DNA of 17,066 bases from Thaumarchaeota archaeon S13 (GCA_003724275.1 RHFA01000078.1:1-17066); one strand, 5' to 3'; positions 1 through 8,146 are shown, counted from the stretch's first letter. Numbers and translations are program-made. The notes: generated by a model from the letters alone, not told the origin.

Positions 1-108
1 ATGCGAACGCCGGCCAGCCTGTACTGCCGCGGTGCCGCCGCGCGCCGGGCCGGCATCACGGCCCCCTCCTGCGCACTGGCCTTCCCCTGTTGGCGTCCCC
101 TGCCACGG

Positions 109-426
109 TCATCCCCCGTCTGGGTAAAACTTGAGAATCTCCACGCCGTCGCCCGACCTGCGCAGGGCGTACCGCTCGCCGTACCACGTGACCCTGTACA
201 GCCTGCCCTCCACCATGTCGGCGGCGCGATAGCGCAGCGTCTCCTCGCCGCCGTCGGCCTCGACGCGCACGGGGCAGAGCGGGAGCCTGATCGCGCATGT
301 CGCCTGGCTTGCCGACACGCACACTGGCGACACGTCTACCCTGCCCGACCGGTGCAGCGTTGCGTGGACCGCGGGGACATTGGAGACGGGCTCGCCGCAA
401 ATGCCAAGACCGCCGCACTGCGCCAT
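109..426 (-). CDS. Small cysteine-containing hypothetical protein (105 aa)
   Basis: I do not recognise this protein. I place the start at the ATG at 426 because a TATA-like box (TTTATTAG, 453-460) lies about 30 nt upstream, the spacing of the leaderless promoters elsewhere in the window; an in-frame ATG at 447 is too close to that box. The N-terminal half holds five cysteines (about residues 4, 10, 36, 43 and 51). The C-terminal half alternates hydrophobic and charged residues (ETLRYRAADM, GRLYRVTWYGERYAL, DGVEILKFY), which suggests a small beta-rich domain. No signal peptide or membrane segment is apparent. It has its own promoter after the protease gene and so is probably monocistronic. That it is a gene rests on the promoter and the sensible composition of the C-terminal half. 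Confidence 0.55.
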   Translation of the reverse strand: MAQCGGLGICGEPVSNVPAVHATLHRSGRVDVSPVCVSASQATCAIRLPLCPVRVEADGGEETLRYRAADMVEGRLYRVTWYGERYALRRSGDGVEILKFYPDGG

Positions 427-452
427 GCTGCCGCCGGGGGGAGCCATGGATC

Positions 453-460
453 CTAATAAA
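453..460 (-). promoter_or_regulatory. TATA-like box for the 105-aa gene
   Basis: TTTATTAG on the minus strand, centred about 30 nt before the ATG at 426, matching the leaderless promoter spacing of neighbouring genes. It lies in the short gap after the protease stop codon. Confidence 0.5.
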
Positions 461-491
461 CCTGGCCTGGCCCGCGGCCGGGTGGACTGCC

Positions 492-3400
492 CTATCCCAG
501 GCCCAGGTCGCGCTGTATGCTCTCCCACGGCGAGAATACGCCAAACTGGCGCGGCCCGACGCCTGCGGCGTCAAGGGACCGTGGCGAGGCGGCCGTCACG
601 GCGCCCGTGGCGTCGACTAGGACCTCGTCGGCGTGGCCGACGTGTATGCCCAGCAGCGTCGTGGTCCCGTCGGCCGTGCGTATGACCGGCGCGCCGCTGT
701 CACCTGGCCTCGCCGAGTAGGTGGCCACGACCTGGCCCGTGAGGACGACCTGGCCCGAGGACGCCTTGAGGGGAAACTTGACAGTCGCGTCGGCGTGCGT
801 GATCACGCCCGTGCTCGTGACCGTCCCGCCGACGAGCTCGACTTCGCTTCCCACGAGGCCCGCGGCGCCGCCCCGGGCCGACGGCGTGAGCAGGGTGGCG
901 CCCTTTTGTATCTGGCCCACGTGGGCCGTCACGTCGGCGCCGGTGACGTGGAGGAGGGCCGCGTCCGAGGAGACGGTCCGCCCGTGCGTCGCGTCCGTTG
1001 TCGCCAGGACCGCGGTCCCTATGACGTTCTCGTTGAGGTGGTGCGCGCTGTGCGCCGTCGTGTTGAGCCTGCCGTGGCCGCCGGCGTCTATTCTCGCGTG
1101 CTCGGTGGGCCGGTTGCCGTACAGCAGGACGCCAGAGAGCGCGAGGTTTCTCGAGTCCTCGTGGTCCACGACGTGCGAAGAGACGAGGAGGGCAGTCTTG
1201 CCGTCGTGCTCGAGGACAATGCCCGCGGTCCCCGTCGTCGAGACATAGTCGAGCTTGTTGCCAACCGTCTGGTCAAAGTGCGCGTGGACCAGCACGCCGC
1301 CGCGCACGTCGCTCGGCTCGGACGCCGAGGCTGTCCCCTGGCTGACGGTGACGGCAAACGCGTGGCTCGCCGAGTTGCCCGCCGCGTCTGTCGCCGTGCA
1401 CGTCACCGTCGTCGTGCCCACGCCAAATGGCCCGCCTGACGCGCCGGACCGCGCCGTCTCCAGCGCGGTCCAAGAGCACGACGGCGTGACTGCGCCGTCG
1501 ACATTGTCCGTCGCCGCGACGGCAAAAGAGACCATCGTCGACCTGTGCGTGGGCCTCACCGTCTCGGCGGTGACCGAGGACGGCCCCGTTATCACTGGGG
1601 CAACCGTGTCGATCGGCGCGTGCGTCGAGGCCGTGATCCTGACCGTGTCGACGGCGACGTCATCAGTGGCCGCGTCGGCCCTCGCGGCAAACCCAATCTT
1701 GAATCCCGAGGAGAGGTGGTCTGCGAGGCTGTGCGTCTCATGGACCCACACGCCGCGCGAGTCCGACCTGGAGGTCCACTCGTAGAGGCCCGTCGTCTTG
1801 CCGTGGCTCGTTGCGCTCACCCTGAGATAGTCCCCGTCGCCCAGCGAAGAGTCCACATACCTCCAGAACGTGAGCGTCGCGCTGGCGTACGGCGAGAGGT
1901 CTATGGCCGTGGCAAGCCCGAGGGCGCACTCGGCGGCGCACGAGTCGGCCGTGGCGGCCCTGTTTGTGGCCGCCGAGCCCGCCGGGCTGCCGTCCTCGGG
2001 CACCGTGGACTCCCAGCCGCCGCCTGACACTGTCCAGCCCGACAGGCCGGACTCAAACCCCGCGAGCAGGACGGTCCGCACGAACGGCGTCACCGTGACG
2101 GTAAACGACGCAGACGCCGAGTTGCCGGCCCTGTCCGTGGCCATGCATGTCACCTCTGTCTCGCCCACGGCAAACGTGCTGCCGCCTGCCGGCGTGCACG
2201 ACGGCGTGAGGGTCCCGTCGACGGCGTCCGTCGCCGTGGCCGTGAACGCAACGGTGGCGCCAGAGTCTGACGTCGCGGCGGCCGTTATGCCAGAGGGGAC
2301 CGCGAGCACTGGCGCCACGGCGTCAGTCACCGTGACGGAAAACCTGCCGCTCGCGGCGTTGCCTAGCCTGTCGACGGCCCAGCACTCGACGTGCCGCGAG
2401 CCCACGGCAAACGTGCTGCCGCTCGCCGGCGTGCACTTTGGCGCGATGGTCCCGTCGACGGCGTCCGTCGCCGTGGCCGTGTATGACACGGCCGCGCCGG
2501 CCGGCGAGGTCTGTGCAAGCGTTATCGCAGCCGGCAGCGCGAGGGCCGGCGCGGCCGTGTCACGGGCCACCGCGGCGCCGCCGCTGACCCACACCTGCAC
2601 GTTGTCGACTGCGACGTTGTCTGATGCCGAGTCGCCCCTTGCCGCAAGGCGGACCTTAAAGTCGCCGGCGAGGTGGCCCGAGAGGTCGTACGTCTCGTGG
2701 TGCCACGCGCCGTCGTCCCCAGAGCCGTGCGTCCACGTCGCCAGCGTGGTCCACGCGCCAGAGCTGTGGACCTCGACCTTGAGGTGCTCGCCGGCGGCGA
2801 GCGCAGCGTCGACATAGCGCGAGAGCGCAAGCGTCGCGCCGGTCCGGCCAGAGAGGGACATTGGCGCCGTCAGCTCTAGCGTGCACTCGGCCACACAAGC
2901 GTCGGCCTGGGCGACCTTGTTGAACCACGGGTTTGTGCGCGTGCCGTCGGCGTTGATCGGGCCCTCGTGCGCGGCGGCCCGCCACGGCACGTCGCCAGAC
3001 CCTGTCCAGCGCGCGAGCCTGCCGTGGTCAAAGGTCTCTGAAAAGTACAGCGAGCCCGCCGGGCTCGCCGGCACGAACGGATCCACGATTACGGGAAACC
3101 TGTGCGTCGCCGTTATGCCCGCCGCGTCTGTCGCCGTGCACGTGACGTCCGTGTATCCCACGGCGAACGTGCTGCCGCTTGCCGGCTCGCACCCTACTTG
3201 CGCCGCGGTCCCGTCGGCGGCCCTTGCCGTGGCCTCGTATGCCACGGCCGCGCCGTTCACCGAGGTCGCGTCTGCTAGCACGTACTCGGGGGCGTTTATC
3301 GCCGGCAGTGTCGTGTCGCGCACCGTGACGGTCACAACAAAGTCTCCCCACGTCGTGTTGCCGGCGCTGTCGGCGGCCATGCAAAATACCGGCGTCTCGC

Positions 3401-4145
3401 CTATTGGAAAGAGGCTGCCGCTGGCAGGCTCGCACGAGACTGGCACGGGGTTGCCCGCCGAGTCGCGCGCGGTGGCGACATAGTTTACCACGACGCCGGC
3501 GCTCGACGGGGCCGCCGGCGCCAGGCCTGACGGGAGCGTCAGGACAGGGCCGGTGCCCGGGGCCGGCGCGGCCTCTTGGGCCTCTGGCACGGCGGGGCTC
3601 GAGCCGCCTGCGCGCAGGTGGTCCACGTACAGCGAGCAGGCGATCTCGTGGCCGTCCCTGGAGGATGGCATGCAGTGCTCGCCATAGTGGCCGCTCCAGT
3701 GGCCCGGCGGGCCGGCCGCGGCGCTGTCCAGGCCCACAGTGCCGTATAGTGTCCGGATTCGGGCGCTCGTGCCCAGGGCGCCCTGGAGCTCGCCCTCGCC
3801 GGTGCTCGCGGCAGCCGAGGGGTCCATCATCACGACGAGCTCGCCCTTTGCCTCGTCGACGTACGCCATCACGAACGGGTGCGACGGGGCCGTGGCCTCG
3901 CCCCTGGCCTGGGCCTCCATTATCCCGGTGACGCGCTTGTGGGCGGCTGCGAGCTCGTCGGCAGTCGAGACGGGGCCGACGGGGGCGCCCTGCGCCGCCC
4001 CGCCCGGAGGCGCAGCAGGGCCGGGGGCGCCCTCGACGGCAGGTGCCGCCGGCATCTCGGAGCCCATGTCAGGCTGCGAGAGGGCCGTGCCGTGTGCGGC
4101 TAGCACGAGGGCCAAGGATGCGGCGATGGCCGCCTGAACCAGCAT
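492..4145 (-). CDS. Secreted multidomain protein: HYR and jelly-roll-like domains with C-terminal trypsin-like serine protease (1217 aa)
   Basis: The first ~24 residues (MLVQAAIAASLALVLAAHG) look like a secretion signal. A Pro/Ala/Gly-rich linker and a region of unknown fold follow. Then come repeated modules: HYR-type domains at about 200-275, 283-357, 533-606, 611-686 and 850-933, each with an ATDxxDG-type strand, a CxPASGSxFxxG segment and a VxCxAxDxAGN segment. Two longer domains at about 365-520 and 692-840 (FETFDHGxxxW / FESGLSGW, RYVDxxL, HETxxLxxHL, AVDxV) resemble jelly-roll/MAM-like adhesion domains. The last ~265 residues form a chymotrypsin-fold protease with a full triad: His991 in SSHVVD, Asp1061 in SDAALL and Ser1150 in GDSGAPV. 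No C-terminal anchor is visible, so release or non-covalent surface attachment is likely. The ATG at 4145 is preferred over one at 4172 because the TATA-like box at 4173-4180 fits only the former and the signal peptide then starts correctly. The substrate is unknown. Confidence 0.93.
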   Translation of the reverse strand: MLVQAAIAASLALVLAAHGTALSQPDMGSEMPAAPAVEGAPGPAAPPGGAAQGAPVGPVSTADELAAAHKRVTGIMEAQARGEATAPSHPFVMAYVDEAKGELVVMMDPSAAASTGEGELQGALGTSARIRTLYGTVGLDSAAAGPPGHWSGHYGEHCMPSSRDGHEIACSLYVDHLRAGGSSPAVPEAQEAAPAPGTGPVLTLPSGLAPAAPSSAGVVVNYVATARDSAGNPVPVSCEPASGSLFPIGETPVFCMAADSAGNTTWGDFVVTVTVRDTTLPAINAPEYVLADATSVNGAAVAYEATARAADGTAAQVGCEPASGSTFAVGYTDVTCTATDAAGITATHRFPVIVDPFVPASPAGSLYFSETFDHGRLARWTGSGDVPWRAAAHEGPINADGTRTNPWFNKVAQADACVAECTLELTAPMSLSGRTGATLALSRYVDAALAAGEHLKVEVHSSGAWTTLATWTHGSGDDGAWHHETYDLSGHLAGDFKVRLAARGDSASDNVAVDNVQVWVSGGAAVARDTAAPALALPAAITLAQTSPAGAAVSYTATATDAVDGTIAPKCTPASGSTFAVGSRHVECWAVDRLGNAASGRFSVTVTDAVAPVLAVPSGITAAATSDSGATVAFTATATDAVDGTLTPSCTPAGGSTFAVGETEVTCMATDRAGNSASASFTVTVTPFVRTVLLAGFESGLSGWTVSGGGWESTVPEDGSPAGSAATNRAATADSCAAECALGLATAIDLSPYASATLTFWRYVDSSLGDGDYLRVSATSHGKTTGLYEWTSRSDSRGVWVHETHSLADHLSSGFKIGFAARADAATDDVAVDTVRITASTHAPIDTVAPVITGPSSVTAETVRPTHRSTMVSFAVAATDNVDGAVTPSCSWTALETARSGASGGPFGVGTTTVTCTATDAAGNSASHAFAVTVSQGTASASEPSDVRGGVLVHAHFDQTVGNKLDYVSTTGTAGIVLEHDGKTALLVSSHVVDHEDSRNLALSGVLLYGNRPTEHARIDAGGHGRLNTTAHSAHHLNENVIGTAVLATTDATHGRTVSSDAALLHVTGADVTAHVGQIQKGATLLTPSARGGAAGLVGSEVELVGGTVTSTGVITHADATVKFPLKASSGQVVLTGQVVATYSARPGDSGAPVIRTADGTTTLLGIHVGHADEVLVDATGAVTAASPRSLDAAGVGPRQFGVFSPWESIQRDLGLG

Positions 4146-4172
4146 CAACGGCGCGCGGCCCCCGGAGGCCAC

Positions 4173-4180
4173 ATTTTAAG
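4173..4180 (-). promoter_or_regulatory. TATA-like box for the secreted protease gene
   Basis: CTTAAAAT on the minus strand, centred about 31 nt before the ATG at 4145. A second AT-rich stretch, GCTATACG, lies just upstream at 4182-4189 but is about 41 nt from the start and fits less well. Confidence 0.5.
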
Positions 4181-4268
4181 CGTATAGCGCATTCCAGGGT
4201 CCTGGGATCCCCTCTGGCCTGCGGGGGCGGCACCCATGCGGGGGGCCGTCTAGGCACGGCGCGCTGCC

Positions 4269-4931
4269 CTAGCGGGCCAGCATCGAGAGGCCGCGGCGCA
4301 GCAGGCCCGGACCCTTGCGCGGCCACTCTGGCCGCCTGCCGCCCATCGCCTCCTCGACGTCGCCTATGGCCCGCCTTGCGAGGTCCATGTCGCACGCGTC
4401 GGCCTCAGACGCCACGTGGCGCGCCAGCTCGCCTGGCTCGCGCGAGCCCCTGTCGCGGATGGCCACGGCGGCGGCGCCTATCCACGCGTCGCCCTTGCCG
4501 CTGACCAGCGACACAAACGCGCGCGCGCCAAAGGAGGCCGGCATGAACGACGCGTCGCACTCGGTCCCGTCCTCGGCGATCTGCAGGAGGGCAGCGGACA
4601 GCGAGCTGGAGCGGCTCCACGGCAGGCAGTCCTCGTCCCACAGGTCCAGGCCAAAGCCCGCCTGCGCAATCTGCGCGAGGCCCTGGAGGCGCGCGTCGTG
4701 CTCGGGGTATTGCAGCGCGCGCGGGAGCAGGTCATTGTCCTGCAAAAACCCGACAAACGCCTCTAGGCACACGCGCGGGGCAATGTCCGATGACGCCAGG
4801 CCGGCGATCTCGCGCGCGTCACTCGCGTCACTCGCGGGGCGCGCAGGATCGCGCGCGCGCCGCGAGAGGCGGGCAGACGCGGCATTGAGCGCAAGGAGCG
4901 CGGCGTGGCGGCGCCGGATATCGCGCGTCAA
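4269..4931 (-). CDS. Family B paralogue B4, diverged (220 aa)
   Basis: This is a shortened, divergent relative of B1, B2 and B3. The family landmarks are recognisable in order: a helix with FVGFLQDNDLLP, then LAQIAQAGFGLDL, then AFVSLVSGKG followed by AAAVAIRDRG. The motif that follows the GLDL segment in the other copies (tyrosine-rich, YGTxSSxLAxD) is degraded here to WSRSSSLSAALLQ, so the copy may have lost or changed function. The start is a TTG whose last two bases overlap the TGA stop of C3 (TTGA), so translation is probably coupled to C3. Unlike B1-B3 it is not followed by a family D gene; the next gene is the secreted protease with its own promoter. The role is unknown; see B2 for the fold argument. 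Confidence 0.8.
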   Translation of the reverse strand: MTRDIRRRHAALLALNAASARLSRRARDPARPASDASDAREIAGLASSDIAPRVCLEAFVGFLQDNDLLPRALQYPEHDARLQGLAQIAQAGFGLDLWDEDCLPWSRSSSLSAALLQIAEDGTECDASFMPASFGARAFVSLVSGKGDAWIGAAAVAIRDRGSREPGELARHVASEADACDMDLARRAIGDVEEAMGGRRPEWPRKGPGLLRRGLSMLAR

Positions 4932-5500
4932 CTCGCATACTCCCTACAGTGGGCCTCGAGCGCCCCGAGCGCTCGCTCTAGGAGGCGCGGCATCCCGGCC
5001 ATCTCCGAGGCGGCCTCGCCAAATACCGTGATGCGGGCCGTGTGCGGGCCGGTCTGCATCGCGACGCCCCTGACAACCAGCCCGCCGGGGTCCAGGCTCT
5101 CGGGCTCGAAGGAGATCACCGGAAACCGCGCCGCGGGCCGGCCCGTGCCTATCCTCGGCGGCGCCATATAGATGTCATCTATGGACGCGCTAAACCTAAG
5201 CGTTACCTCGCCGGCGGGCCGGAGGGCCGCGCATGCGGGGAGCAGCGAGCCTGGCGCGGCAAAGTGCCGTGACTCCCAGCAGGCCTCAAAGGACGACTCG
5301 GATATGTCCACCTCGATGGATGGCCGGAGGCCGTGGCCGGTCCCGCGCGAGACGGCGTGGCCGGGAACCGACGAGCGCACGATGTACGGCGCGGCATCCC
5401 TGGAGAAGCGGTGCGCAATCTCGGCGCACGCGTCTCCGGCGTCGCGGCCGCGCAGCGGGTGCTCGCCGGAGACCTGCACTGCCACCGTGGTCCCCTCCAT
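4928..5500 (-). CDS. Family C paralogue C3 (190 aa), first gene of a C-B pair
   Basis: I do not recognise the family. It aligns along its length with C1 and C2: an N-terminal strand (MEGTTVAVQVSGEH), a segment ending in an SESSFEACW motif (compare DESSFMAVW in C2 and DRSSYDVFW in C1), a central strand region (GEVTLRFSASI), a late ARITVFGE strand, and a C-terminal helix ending ALGALEAHCREY. It is predicted soluble, mixed alpha/beta, without a signal peptide. The ATG at 5500 aligns with the starts of C1 and C2 and lies 30 nt from a TATA-like box; an upstream start at 5527 would fall inside that box. Its stop overlaps the TTG start of B4. Confidence 0.8.
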   Translation of the reverse strand: MEGTTVAVQVSGEHPLRGRDAGDACAEIAHRFSRDAAPYIVRSSVPGHAVSRGTGHGLRPSIEVDISESSFEACWESRHFAAPGSLLPACAALRPAGEVTLRFSASIDDIYMAPPRIGTGRPAARFPVISFEPESLDPGGLVVRGVAMQTGPHTARITVFGEAASEMAGMPRLLERALGALEAHCREYAS

Positions 5501-5524
5501 CGCGCGCGCGGCGGTCCGGCGCGC

Positions 5525-5535
5525 CAATAATAACC
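5525..5535 (-). promoter_or_regulatory. TATA-like box for C3-B4
   Basis: The minus strand reads GGGTTATTATT, centred about 30 nt before the ATG at 5500. It matches the GGGTTTATAAC and GGGTTTAATAC boxes before C1 and C2, so the promoter appears to have been duplicated with the gene. Confidence 0.55.
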
Positions 5536-5546
5536 CTGCGCGGCCC

Positions 5547-6023
5547 CTAGGCTCCGGGATCCGCCGGCGGGGGCGCGATGCCCTTTAGCAGTGCCCTGAC
5601 CTGGAGGGAGACGGCGCAGAGCGCCCTGGCAGACCTGCGGTGGTCGGCGGCCGACGCGTCAAGGAGCAGCGTGATCAGGTCCGGCACCAGGCTGCGCGCG
5701 CCGTGCGCGACATATTCCCCATACTGGGACAGCGAGCCCTGCAGCGTGAGCGTTATCGTCCCCAGCGCGCGAAAGTACGCCTCCCTGTCCCTCATGGCCA
5801 GCGCCCTTGCTATGGTCTCGTCACAGGCGAGGAGGGTGTCTGCAAGGGACACCGTGTTGTGCGACCTCTCGGCATCCATGTGCGCCTTGAACTCTCGCGT
5901 CCTCTTGAGCGTGGCGATCGACTTTATCAGGGCCGCGGTGCCAGAGGCCGCGCCAGCTATGGCCAGCGGAGTGCCCAGCCGCTCGAGGATCTCGAGCGCG
6001 CCGACGATCTCCTCAAGGGCCAC
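5547..6023 (-). CDS. Family D paralogue D3, single-pass membrane protein (158 aa)
   Basis: The function is not recognised. There is one hydrophobic helix near the N-terminus (about residues 15-33, GTPLAIAGAASGTAALI), then a basic stretch (LKRTREFKAHMDAERSHN) and a mostly helical soluble tail. D1 and D2 have the same layout, including the GxxLAxAGxxxGxxAL helix, the ERSHN-type motif (HSQN in D1) and an AHGARxLVPxLxxLLLDA segment. The start is a GTG at 6023 that overlaps the end of B3 by 11 nt, so B3 and D3 are probably co-translated. The C-terminal tail is Pro-rich (IAPPPADPGA; compare IRSPPMDPRPDG and IDVPPVDPRHD), a conserved ending. By the positive-inside rule the basic tail should be cytoplasmic (inference). 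Confidence 0.85.
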   Translation of the reverse strand: MALEEIVGALEILERLGTPLAIAGAASGTAALIKSIATLKRTREFKAHMDAERSHNTVSLADTLLACDETIARALAMRDREAYFRALGTITLTLQGSLSQYGEYVAHGARSLVPDLITLLLDASAADHRRSARALCAVSLQVRALLKGIAPPPADPGA

Positions 6024-6777
6024 GCCCGCCCTCCGGGGCGCAGGCTCCCCATGCCGGCGGCCGGCTCGCCTCCAGGTCCCTCATGACCTGCCTGCCCAGC
6101 CCCCTGTCATAGTCGGCAAGTATTCCGGACACGCGCTCGAGGAGCAGGCCGTCGGGGAACGACCCCTTTTCGTGCACCACGGCGCTTGCCAGGCGCAGCC
6201 ACTCTATGGGCCTGCCCGAGACCAGCGAGACAAACCTGCCGGCCTCAAACCGCGTCGTCGGAAAGGGCATGACGTCCTGCGACCCGGCAAGCTCGCGATA
6301 TCCGGGCACCTCGTCCAGGGCGGCAATCTCGCCAAAGTCCGCCTGCAGGCCCTTCACTGCAAGCTCGGCATAGTCGGCGGCAAGGAACGACGAGAACGTC
6401 CCATACGTGTGCAGGCGCCACTCGTACGCGAGGTCCAGGCCAAAGGCCCTCTGCGCGATAAACGCGCACTTTTGCAGCCTCTCCTGGTCTTCCGAGTAGT
6501 CCTGCTCTTTTGGGAGCACCCCGCAGTGCCGCAAAAACCCCACAAAGAGCGCAAGCTGCGTGCTCGGGATTGCGAGCGTGCGCATTGCCCCCGACAGGCG
6601 CGTGGCCAGGCCCACAGAGTCGACTAGCGATACGGCATTGTCGGCGCGCGCAAGGGGCCCTACGGCATCCGTAGGCAGCTGCGCCCGGACCGCCGTGGCG
6701 GCCAGCCCGCAGAGGCGCGGCAGCGCCGCGTGCGCGCGCTCGGCCCGCGCATAGCCGTCCCCAAGTGGCGCGTCCAT
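6013..6777 (-). CDS. Family B paralogue B3, YwgA/Panacea-like (254 aa)
   Basis: It is close to B2 through the core: FVGFLRHCGVLPKEQ, then LQKCAFIAQRAFGLDLAYEW, then YGTFSSFLAADY, then RFVSLVSGRPIEWLRLAS and AVVHEKGSFPD. The helix-[LI]QK-GLxLxY-GxxSSxLAxD arrangement resembles the YwgA/Panacea (DUF4065-like) superfamily; I judge this by eye. The ATG at 6777 is chosen because a GTTAAATT box lies 28 nt upstream; earlier in-frame starts would fall upstream of the predicted transcript. No family C gene precedes it, unlike B1 and B2. D3 follows with an 11-nt overlap. It probably acts as a soluble partner of the membrane protein D3 (inference from context only). Confidence 0.85.
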   Translation of the reverse strand: MDAPLGDGYARAERAHAALPRLCGLAATAVRAQLPTDAVGPLARADNAVSLVDSVGLATRLSGAMRTLAIPSTQLALFVGFLRHCGVLPKEQDYSEDQERLQKCAFIAQRAFGLDLAYEWRLHTYGTFSSFLAADYAELAVKGLQADFGEIAALDEVPGYRELAGSQDVMPFPTTRFEAGRFVSLVSGRPIEWLRLASAVVHEKGSFPDGLLLERVSGILADYDRGLGRQVMRDLEASRPPAWGACAPEGGRGP

Positions 6778-6800
6778 GGCACGCCGCGCGCAAGGCAGGG

Positions 6801-6808
6801 AATTTAAC
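6801..6808 (-). promoter_or_regulatory. TATA-like box for B3-D3
   Basis: GTTAAATT on the minus strand, 28 nt before the ATG at 6777, implying a leaderless B3-D3 transcript. Confidence 0.5.
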
Positions 6809-6855
6809 GGTTTGGCGCGGCGGCCGCCCCGTGCCGCCATTGCCCAAAAGTCTCC

Positions 6856-7344
6856 CTAGATGACCACGCGCGCCCTGTCCGGGATCACCGCGTCGCGCGC
6901 CATGCGGCCCAGCGTGCCGTGGCCCTTGCCGGCAACCTCGGCCAGGAAGGCGCGCTCTGACGCCTCGTCCGGAAAGGGGCTCGCCGTCTCCGTGCCGTCG
7001 AGCTCTACCGCATGCAGGTCAATGCCCATCAGCGTGGAGATTGGGCCGGTGTCCGAGTCGTCATACTCATAGTCCATCATGTCAAGGCCGTGCCGCGTGG
7101 CTATCGCAAAGCACTGCTCTATCACAAAGTCCCTGGTCACCCTGTCCGCCTCCCCGCCCAGGATGCCGCCCCTGCCGAGCAGCGCGGCAAACCGGCGCAG
7201 GACAGCAAGGCGCCCCACGCGCCTCCTGCCCCACTCCTCGACCTCGGCGAGGGCGTCAGGATCCTCGCCGGCCCTCTTCCTCAGCATTGCCATCGTGACG
7301 TCATGGTCGGCGAGTTCGGGCGCCGGCATGGCTTGCCGCCTCAT
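6856..7344 (-). CDS. Family A paralogue A5 (162 aa)
   Basis: It belongs to the same family as A2-A4. The order is: a D-x-x-x-TMAMLRKRA helix, a basic EEWGRRR helix, RRFAALLGRGGILG, FVIEQCFAIATRHGLDMMDYEY, a GPISTLMGIDLHAVELDGT segment, a PxExSERAFL helix, and LGRMARDAVIP at the end. The core matches the pattern of family B (helix, Q/K-rich helix, GLDxxY, GPxxSLMxxDL), so A and B are probably related at the fold level. The ATG at 7344 is 27 nt from a TATA-like box (CGTTATAGG). It appears to be transcribed alone, as B3 downstream has its own box. Function unknown. Confidence 0.85.
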   Translation of the reverse strand: MRRQAMPAPELADHDVTMAMLRKRAGEDPDALAEVEEWGRRRVGRLAVLRRFAALLGRGGILGGEADRVTRDFVIEQCFAIATRHGLDMMDYEYDDSDTGPISTLMGIDLHAVELDGTETASPFPDEASERAFLAEVAGKGHGTLGRMARDAVIPDRARVVI

Positions 7345-7366
7345 GCTCTGGCCCTGCGGGGTGCCC

Positions 7367-7375
7367 CCTATAACG
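7367..7375 (-). promoter_or_regulatory. TATA-like box for A5
   Basis: CGTTATAGG on the minus strand, about 27 nt before the ATG at 7344. Confidence 0.45.
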
Positions 7376-7398
7376 ATTGGCCTGGTTTTGGGCGCCGG

Positions 7399-7746
7399 TC
7401 AGGCCAGGAACCCGCGCGGCTGCGCCGAGTCCTCGGGGCGCGTCAGCGTCTCGTCCTGCATTCCCACGACGAGCTCGCGCACGGCGTCATCGTGCATGAC
7501 GTCGTGGCGGACGGCCCTCATCTCCTCGCTCGTGGGCGCCCTGCCGGTGGAGGCCATGCGGCCGGCGAGGTACCCCTGCATATAGCAGAGCGCCTCGGCG
7601 AGGCCGTTGGACCGGTTGATGCTCGGGAACGTCGGGCATGCGGCAGGATCCGCAAGCACCTTCGCCGCGTGCTCTTTTGCCTCGCGCATCGCGGCCCTGT
7701 ATGGGCTGTCGGCCGGAACGGCGCCGGGCCGGCTGCTGGTGGCCAT
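7399..7746 (-). CDS. Family F paralogue F2, hypothetical (115 aa)
   Basis: Unrecognised small soluble protein, about half identical by eye to the adjacent F1. Shared landmarks are a KEHAA helix, TFPxxNRxNG, AExxCYxQGYLAGR and a C-terminal DVxHDxAVxxxVVGMQ. The repeated C/Y/Q/Y pattern in the central helix suggests a conserved binding or packing surface. The ATG at 7746 gives the same length as F1 and lies 30 nt from a GATATATGG box; the longer in-frame extension upstream runs through that box and into F1 and is rejected. F1 and F2 each have a promoter, so they are a tandem duplication rather than a co-translated pair. Confidence 0.8.
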   Translation of the reverse strand: MATSSRPGAVPADSPYRAAMREAKEHAAKVLADPAACPTFPSINRSNGLAEALCYMQGYLAGRMASTGRAPTSEEMRAVRHDVMHDDAVRELVVGMQDETLTRPEDSAQPRGFLA

Positions 7747-7771
7747 CCTGCGAAGCCTGCGCGGCGGCGGG

Positions 7772-7780
7772 CCATATATC
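7772..7780 (-). promoter_or_regulatory. TATA-like box for F2
   Basis: GATATATGG on the minus strand, about 30 nt before the ATG at 7746. Confidence 0.5.
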
Positions 7781-7798
7781 GCTTCGCCGGCGGCTGGC

Positions 7799-8146
7799 CT
7801 AATAGTCGCACGGGACAGGGCCGTCCGGGTTTGGCACGGATGGGGCCTGCATTCCCACAATCACGTCGATCACGGCCTCGTCGTGCAGGACGTCATCGCG
7901 TATGGCCTCCATCTGCCCTTTTGTCGGCTTTTTGCCCGCCGAGGCGAGGCGGCCGGCGAGGTACCCCTGAATGTAGCAGATCGTCTCGGCGGCGCCGTTG
8001 GTCCGGTTGACCACGGGGAACGTGAGGCACGCCTCCGGGTTTGCGCGGATTGCGGCCGCATGCTCTTTTGTCTCGCGCGCCGCCTCCCCGTGGAGGCGCC
8101 CAAGGGCCTGCGCTGCGCGTCCCCCTCGTGTCCTGGGCCTTGCCAT
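7799..8146 (-). CDS. Family F paralogue F1, hypothetical (115 aa)
   Basis: Tandem paralogue of F2 with identical length. It has a basic N-terminus (MARPRTRGGR), a TKEHAAAIRANPEA helix, TFPVVNRTNG, the AETICYIQGYLAGR helix, a KKPTKGQ turn and DDVLHDEAVIDVIVGMQ. The C-terminus (PNPDGPVPCDY) is not shared with F2. No membrane segment or signal peptide is seen. The ATG at 8146 is 29 nt from a CGTTAAATAA box. Function unknown; an all-helical fold is likely. Confidence 0.83.
   Translation of the reverse strand: MARPRTRGGRAAQALGRLHGEAARETKEHAAAIRANPEACLTFPVVNRTNGAAETICYIQGYLAGRLASAGKKPTKGQMEAIRDDVLHDEAVIDVIVGMQAPSVPNPDGPVPCDY

Noticed and set aside
56..574. 172-codon minus-strand frame at the left end
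   Set aside because: It overlaps the 105-aa gene and the end of the protease gene in another frame, with Arg-rich shadow composition and no promoter.
5578..6627. Long open frame on the plus strand (349 codons), and similar ones at 7012-8010 and 633-1439
   Set aside because: They lie opposite well-supported minus-strand genes, have shadow-like Arg/Ala/Pro-rich composition, and lack a promoter-spaced start. High GC content makes antisense frames long.
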